From assembly GCA_016703125.1 (NCBI GenBank), contig JADJCR010000006.1:62001-126000 (forward strand): a stretch of 64,000 nt of DNA, in the 5' to 3' direction. The DNA comes from Micrococcales bacterium. Lineage in GTDB: Bacteria > Actinomycetota > Actinomycetes > S36-B12 > UBA10799. Both the position numbers and the translations under genes were made by a program. Positions 45,642 to 54,439 of the stretch are shown here, one piece after another (the stretch's first letter is position 1; every line of letters starts with the position of its first letter). The notes below the pieces were generated by a model, which ran no database searches, had not been told where the DNA came from, and saw only the letters and a list, made by a program, of their open reading frames with translations.

Positions 45642-46724
45642 TCACCCGCCCGCACGAACCCACGGGGAGAAGCCGGCGGCGTTGACAGCACGCACGAACA
45701 CCCGGGACTCGGGGCCGATCCGCGCCAGGGGGTAATCCCCGGAAACCACGTCCTGGGCCAACCACCGCAACGAGCCGCCCGGCTCGCGCACACCGACGTC
45801 GTACCTGGTGCCCGGCAGCGACACCCAGGTGACGCGGTCGATCAAGCGGGCGACCTGCGCCGGTGCCGCGGGTTCAGCGGGCAGCACCAGCGCGGGCACC
45901 TTCGCGAGGAAGCGGGAGTTGGCCACGTTCGCGCGCGGATGCCGCGCCAGCCACGATCCACGGCGGGGAGCCACTGCGAAGTAGTCATCCTGACCGCAGT
46001 CGAGGCGGTAGCGCGCCTGCGGCGCCGGGCACACCGTGACCTTGCGCCACCCTGGCCCGCCATCGGAGTAGCACATGAGGTCGTACGCGTCGTAGCAGTG
46101 CGCCTTGCCCGTAGAGTGCGGGGCGCTCGGCCAGATCGCGCCCAGGGCGTGTACGAGCTCATGGGCGTCCACCCACACGAACCCCCACGAGGAACTCCAC
46201 GTGGCCGACCAGCGGTCGTCGCCCAGGCCCGACCACGACGGACTGGTCGTGGAGTCGACCCACAGACTGTAGACGCGGTCGGTGCGCCGGAAGCGGGGTT
46301 GCCGGTCCTCGAGGTACCGGCGCAGGCTGACCAGGTCGTGGCTCCTCGCCGTGGGGACGGCGACCTGCCAGATCACCGGTCGGCACGACGCGTCGTGAAC
46401 CCACCGGACGGTCCGGCGGGTGTCGGATGAGCGTTCGAAGATCCCGGTGGTGAGATCCGTGGAGCGCTGCAGAGTGGCACGGAAGCGCTCGAAACGGTTC
46501 GCGGTGCCCTTGCGGTACACGAACACCGGTTGCACGCGGGGGCCGGAGACCCCGTCCCCGATGCAGCGCGGCGCGGCCCAGTGCCCGGACGCATCCCGGA
46601 GGAGGTAGTCAGCGTCCATGGGGCTCTGCCGGACGACCTCGTCGCGGGCCAGAGCAGCACCGGGAGTCATCAGACCTGCCAGTGCCAAGACCACCGCGAG
46701 CCCGACGGACCGCAGACCTGCCAT
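45642..46724 (-). CDS. Secreted putative zinc metalloprotease (metzincin-like)
   Basis: A 360-residue exported protein. Signal peptide at 1-25 (SVGLAVVLALAGLMTPGAALA). HELVHALGA near residue 183 gives the HExxHxxG zinc motif, and YDLMCYSDGG about 40 residues later looks like a metzincin Met-turn. APHST between them may supply the third ligand, but the canonical H at HExxHxxGxxH is displaced, so the exact third ligand is unclear. Two disulfide-type Cys pairs occur (CHYDAYDLMC-like region, CPAPQARYRLDC). The C-terminal 80 residues (VTWVSLPGTRYDVGV, RVFVRAVNAAGFSPWV) look like a fibronectin-type fold. Confidence 0.65.
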   Translation of the reverse strand: MAGLRSVGLAVVLALAGLMTPGAALARDEVVRQSPMDADYLLRDASGHWAAPRCIGDGVSGPRVQPVFVYRKGTANRFERFRATLQRSTDLTTGIFERSSDTRRTVRWVHDASCRPVIWQVAVPTARSHDLVSLRRYLEDRQPRFRRTDRVYSLWVDSTTSPSWSGLGDDRWSATWSSSWGFVWVDAHELVHALGAIWPSAPHSTGKAHCYDAYDLMCYSDGGPGWRKVTVCPAPQARYRLDCGQDDYFAVAPRRGSWLARHPRANVANSRFLAKVPALVLPAEPAAPAQVARLIDRVTWVSLPGTRYDVGVREPGGSLRWLAQDVVSGDYPLARIGPESRVFVRAVNAAGFSPWVRAGG

Positions 46725-46761
46725 ACCTTCCACGGTAGCCGCCGCTGACATACTGCCTCGC

Positions 46762-46812
46762 ATGGAACCCACCTGTGCGCGCTGGGCGTGCCTGGGCCGC
46801 GGCGTCGCGTGA
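46762..46812 (+). CDS. Possible 16-residue upstream peptide of azlC
   Basis: An open frame ATG 46762 to TGA 46812 encoding MEPTCARWACLGRGVA. Its stop overlaps the azlC GTG start (GTGA), and CATACT at 46749-46754 lies 7 nt before its ATG, fitting a leaderless transcript. It could couple or attenuate azlCD translation, but so short an ORF may be chance. Confidence 0.35.
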   Translation: MEPTCARWACLGRGVA

Positions 46813-47480
46813 GTGCCGACGACACCGCCCGGGGCGTGGTGATCGAGGCGATCACGATCGGCGCCACGACTGGGGCCTACGGCGTTTCCTTCGGTGCCCT
46901 GTCCGTGACGTCGGGGCTCTCGGTGTGGCAGACGGTCGCCCTGAGCGCGCTGATGTTCACCGGCGCTTCGCAGTTCGCACTGGTGTCTGTGCTCGCCGGT
47001 GGCGGTTCGGCGCTGGCTGCGGTGGCCGGGAGCACACTGCTGGGCCTGCGGAACATGTTCTACGGTCTGCGCATCCGGCAGATCCTGCAGCCGTCCGGGC
47101 TGGTCGCCGTGCCCGCCGCACACCTCACCATCGACGAGTCCACAGCAATGGCCCTGGCGCACTACGACCGCCCCGAACCACGGCCTGCTCTAGCCTTCTG
47201 GTCCACCGGGATCAGCGTGTTCTTGCTGTGGAACATCGGCACCCTGGTCGGGGCGCTTGGAGCCAGCAGCATTGGCGACCCGCAACGCTACGGGCTGGAT
47301 GCGGCGGTGCCCGCGGCGTTCCTGGCGCTGCTGTGGCCGCAGATCACCAGTCGCCGCCTGCTGGGCGTGGCACTGGTGGCCGCCGTGGTGGGAACGGCAC
47401 TGACCCCGGTGCTGTCTCCCGGTCTGCCGGTCCTGTGCGCCGCCCTGGTGCCACTCGTGTTCTTGCGGAGGGCCTCATGA
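46809..47480 (+). CDS. azlC: Branched-chain amino acid exporter subunit AzlC
   Basis: A 223-residue AzlC permease subunit, exporting branched-chain amino acids (possibly others) with AzlD. Family blocks: ATTGAYGVSFGALSV, MFTGASQFALVSVLAGGGS, GLRNMFYGLRI and FWSTGISVFLLWNIGTLVGA. Start taken at GTG 46809, which overlaps the 16-codon upstream ORF; an in-frame GTG at 46788 is an alternative. The stop overlaps the azlD start by 4 nt. Confidence 0.92.
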   Translation: MSADDTARGVVIEAITIGATTGAYGVSFGALSVTSGLSVWQTVALSALMFTGASQFALVSVLAGGGSALAAVAGSTLLGLRNMFYGLRIRQILQPSGLVAVPAAHLTIDESTAMALAHYDRPEPRPALAFWSTGISVFLLWNIGTLVGALGASSIGDPQRYGLDAAVPAAFLALLWPQITSRRLLGVALVAAVVGTALTPVLSPGLPVLCAALVPLVFLRRAS

Positions 47481-47782
47481 TGTGGGCGACCGTCCTGTTG
47501 GCCAGCGCCGCGTGCTACGCGCTCAAGGCTCTCGGGTTCGTGGTGCCAGAGCGCTTCCTCGACAAGCCGATGGTGTCGCAACTCGTGGCGATGGTCCCCG
47601 TGGCACTGCTCGCGGCGCTGCTGGCGGTGGTGACGCTGGGTTCGGGAACGGCTATCAGCATCGACGCCCGGGTGGCCGCTGTCATGGCGGCCGGGGTCGC
47701 GTTGAGTCTGCGCGCGCCGTTCCTCGTGGTGGTCGTGGTGGGCGCCGCCACCGCCGCGCTGATCCGCGCGCTCGGTGGGTGA
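47477..47782 (+). CDS. azlD: Branched-chain amino acid exporter subunit AzlD
   Basis: A 101-residue partner of AzlC with four hydrophobic segments. Family features: ATVLLASAACYALKALGFVV at the start and a glycine/alanine-rich end. ATG 47477, overlapping the azlC stop by 4 nt. It converges on the TerC gene with a 7-nt gap. Confidence 0.9.
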   Translation: MMWATVLLASAACYALKALGFVVPERFLDKPMVSQLVAMVPVALLAALLAVVTLGSGTAISIDARVAAVMAAGVALSLRAPFLVVVVVGAATAALIRALGG

Positions 47783-47789
47783 GCGCAGG

Positions 47790-48842
47790 TCACTCGGACG
47801 CCTTGCCGTCCTTCTTCTTGGTCTCGAAACCCGGGATGGCTCCGGCGTGCGCGGTGGCGGAGGGGTCTTTGCGCACCTTGAGCAGCGAGGCGATGGTGGT
47901 GATGGCAAGAATCCCGATGATGAAGCCCAGTGAGACCCAGATGTCGATGTGTACCCCGAAGAAAACGAGGATGAGTTTCACCCCGATGAAAGCCAGGATC
48001 ACTGCGAGCCCCAGGGACAGGTAGACCAGCCGGTCCAGCAGACCCGCCACGAGGAAGTACAGCGCCCGCAGGCCCAGCAGCGCGAAGGCATTGGCCGCGA
48101 AGACGATGAACGGCTCGTTCGTGACGCCGTAGACCGCGGGGATCGAGTCGAGCGCGAAAATGATGTCGGTGGCGAAGATCGCGATCATCACCAGCAGGAG
48201 CGGGGTGCCGTAGAGCTTGCCGTTGACGCGCGTGTGCAGGTGGGCGCCGTCGTACTCATCGGTGAAGGGCAGGAAGCGTTTGGCCAGCCGCACCACCTTG
48301 CCCTCGTTGAACTCCGGTTCCTCGTCGCGGTGCCGGGCCAGGCTGATCGCTGTGTAGATGAGGAACGCCCCGAAGATCACGTACGTGAAGGCGAACGCCT
48401 CCAGCGCGGCCGCACCGACGAAGATGAAGATCGTCCGCAGGACCAGGGCCCCCGCGATCCCGGCCATCAGCACCTTCTGCTGATAGATCTTGGGTACCGC
48501 GAACGTGCTCATGATGATGACGAAGACGAACAGGTTGTCGACCGACAGGCTCTTCTCGATGAGCCATCCCGCGAAGTACTCCAGGCCGTAGGACCCGCCT
48601 TGCGGCGTGGGCTGGTCGCTGGTCCACCACGCGAAGAAAACGCCGTACGCGATGGCGATGGCGACGTAGATGACCGACTGGATGGCGGCCTCACGGATCT
48701 TGACCTCGTGCGGATTGCGCGTGGCCTGCACGAATTCAAAGGCGATCAGAAGGACGACGATCCCCACGGTGAGGGCCCAGAGCCAGGCCGGTACGTACAA
48801 GGTGGGCTCGCCGCCGCCGGTTGCGGCTGCGGGCAGCATCAT
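47790..48842 (-). CDS. TerC-family membrane protein (Alx-like)
   Basis: A 350-residue membrane protein with about nine segments. TerC signatures with charged residues in the membrane: EKSLSVDNLFVFVIIM and DIIFALDSIPAVYGVT. Family members handle manganese or confer tellurite resistance; the Alx-type member acts in Mn2+ export. The C-terminal 25 residues are basic/charged. Start ATG 48842. It stands alone with an 86-nt gap upstream. Confidence 0.9.
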   Translation of the reverse strand: MMLPAAATGGGEPTLYVPAWLWALTVGIVVLLIAFEFVQATRNPHEVKIREAAIQSVIYVAIAIAYGVFFAWWTSDQPTPQGGSYGLEYFAGWLIEKSLSVDNLFVFVIIMSTFAVPKIYQQKVLMAGIAGALVLRTIFIFVGAAALEAFAFTYVIFGAFLIYTAISLARHRDEEPEFNEGKVVRLAKRFLPFTDEYDGAHLHTRVNGKLYGTPLLLVMIAIFATDIIFALDSIPAVYGVTNEPFIVFAANAFALLGLRALYFLVAGLLDRLVYLSLGLAVILAFIGVKLILVFFGVHIDIWVSLGFIIGILAITTIASLLKVRKDPSATAHAGAIPGFETKKKDGKASE

Positions 48843-48928
48843 TGCTCCAGTCTGTCAGAGTGCCTGGGCGCCGCAACAGACACCCACCGGAAGTACACTT
48901 CGGCAATCGCTCACTCTGGGTCCCGCGA

Positions 48929-50452
48929 TCAGGCCAGTTCGGTGGCCATCGTGTCAAGTTCCTCCATGACGTAGCGCACGAGTTTCTCAGGGTTGGGCAG
49001 CAGTCCTGCATCGGTGGCGAATCCGATGGTGACCCCGCCGTTATAACTGAAGATCGTCGCGGTCATGGGCTGGTTGCCGCTGCAGGGCGCAAAGCCGACC
49101 ACTTGGTCCAGATCCACGCCGGCGAACCGCAACAGCCCTGCGGGGCCGGGCACGTTCGTGAGCACGCCCACAGCCTTGTTCGCGAAGAAGTTCGTCAGGA
49201 AGAAGGCGATCTGGCCGGGCGACATCGAGACCACTCGCTGCAGTCCGAATGTGAGTACCGCCTCGTCGCTGTGCTTGATCCGGTGCATGCGCTGGTGCAT
49301 CTGCTCCAGGCGGGCCTTGGGATCGGGCTCGTCCAGGGGCATCGGCAGCATCACGAGGGCGAAGAAGTTGCCGAGCTCCTCGGGCAGGTTGTCCTCGAAC
49401 GGCTTGAGGTTCACCGGCACCATCCAGGACACCTCGCGCAACTGCTCGCCGTGCTCGGACAGGAACCGCTGCAGGCCGCCGGAGATGGCCGCCAGCAGCA
49501 CGTCGTTCACGGTCGCTCCGGAGCGCCGGCCCAGCGACTTGATGTCCTCCAGCGGCACCTGCTGTGACCAGGCCACGGCCTTCGTCGTTCCCGGCGAACC
49601 GCTCCAGACCGTGTCATCAGAGGTCGACAGCGCAATCTTCGTCACCGACGACAGGTCGTTGATGCTGCGGTGCTGTTCCACGCCCAGCACCTCCAGGGCG
49701 TCCATGAGCCGGTCGGGGTGGCGCACCAGGGCCAGCCCCTCCTCCACGCCGTGCACCCCGGCCCGCGCCGCGCCCAGCGCCCGGCCCGGCAGGTGGACGA
49801 GCGCCGACAGGGGGTCTCGCACGGCCCGGACGGCGCTGGCAGCGACATCACCGACTCCGTGCTCCACGACGTGGGTTACCTCTTCGGCGGCGTGCACCGC
49901 CACCCGCCCGATCTCCTCGGTGGGACTGGCTGCCTCCCCGGCCTGCACGCCACTGCGGGCCACGACCGCCCCGATACTGGCGTCCTGCGCCTCGCACAGT
50001 CCGAGCAGCACCTGTGTGAGGCGCACCCCGTCGGCGATGGCGTGGTGGAAGCGCGTCATCCAGGCCGACCCGACGGTCCCGTCCGGCAGCGTGAGCGGGC
50101 TGAGCAGGAACCCGATCCACAACGGCCGGTCCTTCGGCAACGGCTGCGAGCGCTGCTCGGCCATGAAGCGCTGGAGGGCGTCGATCTCGGTGCCAGGCTC
50201 GAGGGCGACCTCGTGGATGTGCCGGTCCAGATCGAAGTCGGGGTCGTCCTCCCAGGCCCAGCCCAGGCCGGAACGCACAGCCTTGCGCCCAAGTACCGGG
50301 AACCGCTCGACGGCATCCTCCAGCACTGCGCGGACGTCGGCCAGCGCGGGGGTCCCGCGCAGAACCATGGCACCGTCCACGACCATCAGGTTGTTGGGCC
50401 GGTCCATCGTCAGCCACAGGGCGTCCTGGACACTCATCGACGCTGTCGTCAT
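48929..50452 (-). CDS. WS/DGAT-family O-acyltransferase (second)
   Basis: A 507-residue wax ester synthase/diacylglycerol acyltransferase. Catalytic HHAIADG near residue 132, NDVLLAAISGG near 306 and LTNVPGPA near 445, all conserved. Unlike the enzyme at 23389-25021 it has no basic tail and is not in an operon. Probable role: storage or transfer of acyl groups onto long-chain alcohols or diacylglycerol. Confidence 0.92.
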   Translation of the reverse strand: MTTASMSVQDALWLTMDRPNNLMVVDGAMVLRGTPALADVRAVLEDAVERFPVLGRKAVRSGLGWAWEDDPDFDLDRHIHEVALEPGTEIDALQRFMAEQRSQPLPKDRPLWIGFLLSPLTLPDGTVGSAWMTRFHHAIADGVRLTQVLLGLCEAQDASIGAVVARSGVQAGEAASPTEEIGRVAVHAAEEVTHVVEHGVGDVAASAVRAVRDPLSALVHLPGRALGAARAGVHGVEEGLALVRHPDRLMDALEVLGVEQHRSINDLSSVTKIALSTSDDTVWSGSPGTTKAVAWSQQVPLEDIKSLGRRSGATVNDVLLAAISGGLQRFLSEHGEQLREVSWMVPVNLKPFEDNLPEELGNFFALVMLPMPLDEPDPKARLEQMHQRMHRIKHSDEAVLTFGLQRVVSMSPGQIAFFLTNFFANKAVGVLTNVPGPAGLLRFAGVDLDQVVGFAPCSGNQPMTATIFSYNGGVTIGFATDAGLLPNPEKLVRYVMEELDTMATELA

Positions 50453-50477
50453 TGTTGCTCCCGTCTACGGCTCAAAT

Positions 50478-51872
50478 CTACGCCTGCTCCGTCGCCGGAG
50501 TCCGGTCAATCCGCGCCCAGGGCTGGGCTTCCTCCAGGGAGGCGGCGAGGTCCAGCAGCACCTGCTCCTGCCCGTATCGCCCGGCCGCATGCACCCCGAT
50601 CGGCACGCCCTGAGCCGACATCGCCATCGGCAGCGAGATGCCGGGCGTGCCGGCGACGTTCTGCAGGGCTGTGAACGATGCCAGGCGCAGCAACCGGATG
50701 AGGTGCTCCCGGGGTTCGACCTCCGGGCCGATGTATCCGAGGGGAACCGGCGCCGAGCCCAGTACCGGCGAGAGGATCACGTCGTACTCACCCATCGCAT
50801 CGTCGTACACCTGCGGGAATCGGCGCAGCCGCCGCAGGGACCCGGGCAACCCGACCGCCACTGAGGAGAAGAACTTGGCCAAGTGGATGCTGAACGGCTC
50901 GAGGAGGCGGGGGTCGTACTCCTTGCCGAACAGCTGGCCACCGAAGCGCTGCAGCGAGAACGCCAGCATGCCCCAGTACCGCAGGAAGTCCTGCGCGATC
51001 TGGTCCGGGAAGGGGTTGTCGATCGACTCGACGTCGTGACCCGGTGTCTCGCACAGCGCCGCCGTAGCGGCGACTGCCTGCGTCACGTCGTGGTCCACGG
51101 GCAGCCCAGCCACCCCCTGGGTGACGACCGCGATCCGCAGTCGGCCCGGGTCACCCGTGGCGCCGATCGGCGGCAGATGGTCGGCCGGGTGGATGCGGGC
51201 CATCGCCCGGTAGAACTCAACGGTGTCGCGCACTGACCGGGTCAGCACCCCCTGCGTGACGATCTTCACCGGCATTTGATCCATCGCCTCGGGGTCGATG
51301 AGCCGCCCGCGCGACGGCTTGAGGCCCACCAGTCCGCAACATGCCGCCGGGATGCGGATGGAACCTCCCCCGTCGTTGGCGTGTGCGATCGGGACGACGC
51401 CCGCTGCCACAAGCGCGGCGGAACCGCCCGACGACCCCCCGGTGGTGTGGTCCAGGTGCCAGGGGTTGCGGGTCGGGCCGTGATCCAGCGGTTCGGTGGT
51501 GGCGGTCAGGCCGAACTCGGGCAGCGCCGACTTGCCCAGGGTCTGGAACCCCAGTTCATCCCACTGTGCGACGAACCGGGTGGGCGCCTCGGCCGGCTGT
51601 CGGGGCACCGCGCGGGACCCGAATGTGGTCGGGTAGCCGGCGATGTCCTCGTTATCCTTGACGAAGGCCGGCACACCGGCGAACTCCCCGCCGCGCGTCT
51701 CCTGCGCCTCCACCCAGGTGACGACGGCGTTGAGCCGGTCTGCGGCCTGCGCGCGGGCCATGGCGGCGGCGCGGACCTCACCGGCGCTGACGTCGCCGCC
51801 GGCCAGAGCGTCACGCAGGCCTACGGTGTCGAAGTCCCCGAGGGCGTCGTCGGTGAAGGTGCTGATGCGCAT
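50478..51872 (-). CDS. Amidase (amidase-signature family)
   Basis: A 464-residue amidase-signature enzyme using a Ser-cisSer-Lys triad. Lysine in PAFVKDNEDIAGYPT near residue 71 and the serine cluster GGSSGGSAALVAAG near 145 to 160. The amide substrate is unknown; not GatA by position, since no gatB/gatC are present. ATG 51872; gap of 25 nt to the WS/DGAT gene downstream. Confidence 0.93.
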   Translation of the reverse strand: MRISTFTDDALGDFDTVGLRDALAGGDVSAGEVRAAAMARAQAADRLNAVVTWVEAQETRGGEFAGVPAFVKDNEDIAGYPTTFGSRAVPRQPAEAPTRFVAQWDELGFQTLGKSALPEFGLTATTEPLDHGPTRNPWHLDHTTGGSSGGSAALVAAGVVPIAHANDGGGSIRIPAACCGLVGLKPSRGRLIDPEAMDQMPVKIVTQGVLTRSVRDTVEFYRAMARIHPADHLPPIGATGDPGRLRIAVVTQGVAGLPVDHDVTQAVAATAALCETPGHDVESIDNPFPDQIAQDFLRYWGMLAFSLQRFGGQLFGKEYDPRLLEPFSIHLAKFFSSVAVGLPGSLRRLRRFPQVYDDAMGEYDVILSPVLGSAPVPLGYIGPEVEPREHLIRLLRLASFTALQNVAGTPGISLPMAMSAQGVPIGVHAAGRYGQEQVLLDLAASLEEAQPWARIDRTPATEQA

Positions 51873-51893
51873 GGCGTCGATGCTACGCAGGCC

Positions 51894-53057
51894 TCATCCG
51901 TTCAGGACGATGGCCAGACACATTTCGTCGGTGGTGCCCTCACCCCACACCACGTAACGCGGTTCGGTGCCCTCCAGCGCCGGCAACTGACTGCGCAGCG
52001 CGGGATCGTGCTTGCAGCGCACCCGCAGCACGTCGCCGGGCTGCACACCGACCGGTTCGGGCAACGGGATCGCGCCCTGCTTGTCGAAGTCCCAATTCGG
52101 GATGTCCAGCAGAACCTGCTCGTCGGATCGTCCGGGGTTGAGGGTGACTGAGATCTCCCGGCCGAGCAGGTGCATGTGCCCGGCGACGGCGAAGATCCTG
52201 GCCGCCGAGGTCACCGGGCGGTCACAGGTCTGCACCCGCCCCGCGCGCGGGCTGTCCGGATCGCCCCCACACCGCAACTGCAGGCCCGCGATCGTGGCGC
52301 CACTGCCGGCCCCGAACCGGCTGACCACATCGTCCACGGCATCGGTGCGGTTGCACAGCCGTCCCGTCTCGCCCGGAGCACACGGCAACTCCACCGGCGC
52401 CGGGAGCAACATGGTCTGCAACGGTTTGCGCTTCTGCCCGGTGACGCGCAGCCGCACCTGCGTGTTGTCCACACCCTGCTCGGAACGCAAGTTGTAGTGC
52501 ATCTGGATGACGATCCGGGAGCCCGCAGGCAAGCGGCTGCCGTAGCCGCGCGGCATCTGCGTGGCGTCACCACCCGGCGCCCAGGCCGTGATCCAGTCGG
52601 ACTGGTCCAGGCCTGCCAGCACCCCGCCGCGGGCGGGCAACCGGGAGCCTCCGAAGCACTCGTACCCCGGGCCGGGGTCCTCGGCATCGAGCTGTTCGGC
52701 GGCCTCGACCTGCTCCGGGTAGGCAGCGAACAGGATCGCGTGGTGCACGATCGCCGGATTGCCCGGCACGAACTCCGCCCCCGTGATGGACACGGCGCCG
52801 TCGACATCGGGGTCCGCCACGAAGCACCGGTACTCGTCGGTGGCACCGGTCGGGGCCTCGGGGCGGAAGTCGACCGGCACCGCCACAGTCACGATCCGTT
52901 CACCCTCACCGGCAGTGAGGGAGACCGGGGCGACCGCTGCCGCCGAGTGCCCGTCGTGGCCGGCCTCGGAGGTCACGGGTGTCGCGGCCGGCGGCACCGA
53001 GGCGCCGCAACCATTCACGAGAAGGGCTGCGGCCATCAGCCACCAGATGCCACGCAT
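51894..53057 (-). CDS. Lipoprotein with copper type II monooxygenase-like (PHM-like) fold
   Basis: A 387-residue exported lipoprotein with lipobox LLVNGCGAS. Copper-ligand-type positions of peptidylglycine hydroxylating monooxygenase appear in order: IVHHAILF, IQMHYN, AGHMHLLG and DEMCLA, matching the HH, H, HxH and M ligands. The C-terminal WDFDKQGAIPLPEPVGVQPG also fits the family. Whether it is an active hydroxylase or a copper-binding relative cannot be told; no reductant partner is adjacent. Confidence 0.75.
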   Translation of the reverse strand: MRGIWWLMAAALLVNGCGASVPPAATPVTSEAGHDGHSAAAVAPVSLTAGEGERIVTVAVPVDFRPEAPTGATDEYRCFVADPDVDGAVSITGAEFVPGNPAIVHHAILFAAYPEQVEAAEQLDAEDPGPGYECFGGSRLPARGGVLAGLDQSDWITAWAPGGDATQMPRGYGSRLPAGSRIVIQMHYNLRSEQGVDNTQVRLRVTGQKRKPLQTMLLPAPVELPCAPGETGRLCNRTDAVDDVVSRFGAGSGATIAGLQLRCGGDPDSPRAGRVQTCDRPVTSAARIFAVAGHMHLLGREISVTLNPGRSDEQVLLDIPNWDFDKQGAIPLPEPVGVQPGDVLRVRCKHDPALRSQLPALEGTEPRYVVWGEGTTDEMCLAIVLNG

Positions 53058-53069
53058 GGTCCACCGTAG

Positions 53070-53381
53070 TCACATCGTGAGCAGTGTCAGCACCAGCAGC
53101 AGGATCACCGGCAGACTGGCGAAGACCGCCACGGCGAGCGCCCAACCCGGTTCTGCGCGCCGCACGAGCGCCCACGTGGCGACCCCGAGCCCAGCCAGCC
53201 ACAACGGGTAACTCAACAGGGTCCCCACCGCGAGGTACGTTCCGGCGTTGGCCCTGTCCTCCCCCAAGGCCGCCACCGCGAAGACGGAGGCGAACAGCCA
53301 AGCGGCCAGGGAGAGCACCTGCAGCACCTGCAGGATGAGGATCGCCACGATGAAGGGGCGGTGCCCCGCGCGGTCGGTCAT
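53070..53381 (-). CDS. Small hypothetical membrane protein
   Basis: A 103-residue protein with three hydrophobic segments (FIVAILILQVLQVLSLAAWLF shortened, SYPLWLAGLGVATW and PVILLLVLTLL). No family recognised. Start ATG 53381 (MTDRAGHRP); longer upstream readings overlap the divergent BrkB promoter. It lies 12 nt upstream of the lipoprotein gene on the same strand and may share its transcript. Confidence 0.65.
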   Translation of the reverse strand: MTDRAGHRPFIVAILILQVLQVLSLAAWLFASVFAVAALGEDRANAGTYLAVGTLLSYPLWLAGLGVATWALVRRAEPGWALAVAVFASLPVILLLVLTLLTM

Positions 53382-53462
53382 GTTGAGCAGTGTGACGCAT
53401 CCTGTGCCGATCCCCGGGTATCCATGGTTAGGTTCCATCAGCCGATCCGTCCGGAGGCCAGC

Positions 53463-54404
53463 ATGACCAGCACCGAGTACGAGCCCGCCCGGCCGGCGCC
53501 CATCCCCGGTGAACGCACCGACCCACTCCCCAAGGACGTCGACCCGACCTTGGCCAAGGTCGATCGCAAGGGGGATGCCGCAGGCAGTGGGTACCGTGCC
53601 TTCCTGCGGTTCAGCCACGCGAATGTCACCCTGCTTGCCGCAGGCACCACCTACTACGTGTTCCTCTCGGTGTTCGCGATCCTGGTCTTCGCGTTCGGGC
53701 TCGCAGCCCTGATCGGCGGCGAGGAACTGGCCAACACCGTGACCGAGACCGTGAACCAGGCGTTCCCGGGGCTGGTCGGGGACAACGGGATCTCCGCGCA
53801 GCAGTTGCAGGAGGTGGGCCAGACGACGTCCCTGGTGGGTCTGCTCGTCCTGCTCTACTCCGGCAGCGGGGCCATGGTCGCCATGAACAACTCGATGCAC
53901 CTGATCTACGGCGCCCCGAAGGACCCCCGGAACTTCGTGGTCGCCCGCCTGCGGCTACTCGGCTGGATGCTGCTCCTGGTTCCTCTCATCGGGCTGTCGT
54001 TCGTCCCCTCGATCCTGATCTCCGGGTTCGCCAAGCCGGTGCTGGCCCTGCTCGGTCTGCAAGGCGACTTCTGGACGGTCGTGCTCCTCGGGCTGACCGC
54101 CCTGCTCTCGCTGGGATTCAGTGCGGTGATCGTCTGGTTACTGCTCGGCCATTTCGGCGGCATCCGGCCGGCTCGCCGGCCCCGGCTCATCGCAACGGTC
54201 TTCGGGGCCGTCAGCATCGAGATCCTCAAGTACCTCTTGTCGTTCATCATCGCCTGGTCGATCGGTAAGCCGCAGTACGGCGCGTTCGCGGCGCCCATCG
54301 CCATGCTGCTGGTGCTGTACCTGGAGGTGCTGATGCTCTACCTGGCGGCTTGCCTGGTGGCAGGCATCGCGGTCACGACGCAGGACGCGCAGGCTCGCTG
54401 GTGA
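53463..54404 (+). CDS. YihY/BrkB-family membrane protein
   Basis: A 313-residue protein. A proline-rich N-terminus precedes the membrane domain with about six segments, including TYYVFLSVFAILVFAFGL, GLLVLLYSGSGAMVAMNNSMH and YGAPKDPR, which is the YihY/UPF0761 pattern. Once thought to be RNase BN, now seen as a membrane protein of unknown role. ATG 53463 has GGAGG upstream. The next sequence downstream is the repeat array, with no terminator between. Confidence 0.88.
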   Translation: MTSTEYEPARPAPIPGERTDPLPKDVDPTLAKVDRKGDAAGSGYRAFLRFSHANVTLLAAGTTYYVFLSVFAILVFAFGLAALIGGEELANTVTETVNQAFPGLVGDNGISAQQLQEVGQTTSLVGLLVLLYSGSGAMVAMNNSMHLIYGAPKDPRNFVVARLRLLGWMLLLVPLIGLSFVPSILISGFAKPVLALLGLQGDFWTVVLLGLTALLSLGFSAVIVWLLLGHFGGIRPARRPRLIATVFGAVSIEILKYLLSFIIAWSIGKPQYGAFAAPIAMLLVLYLEVLMLYLAACLVAGIAVTTQDAQARW

Positions 54405-54439
54405 GTGTGGGGCGGCGCCGAGCCGCTCATGGCCCACAA

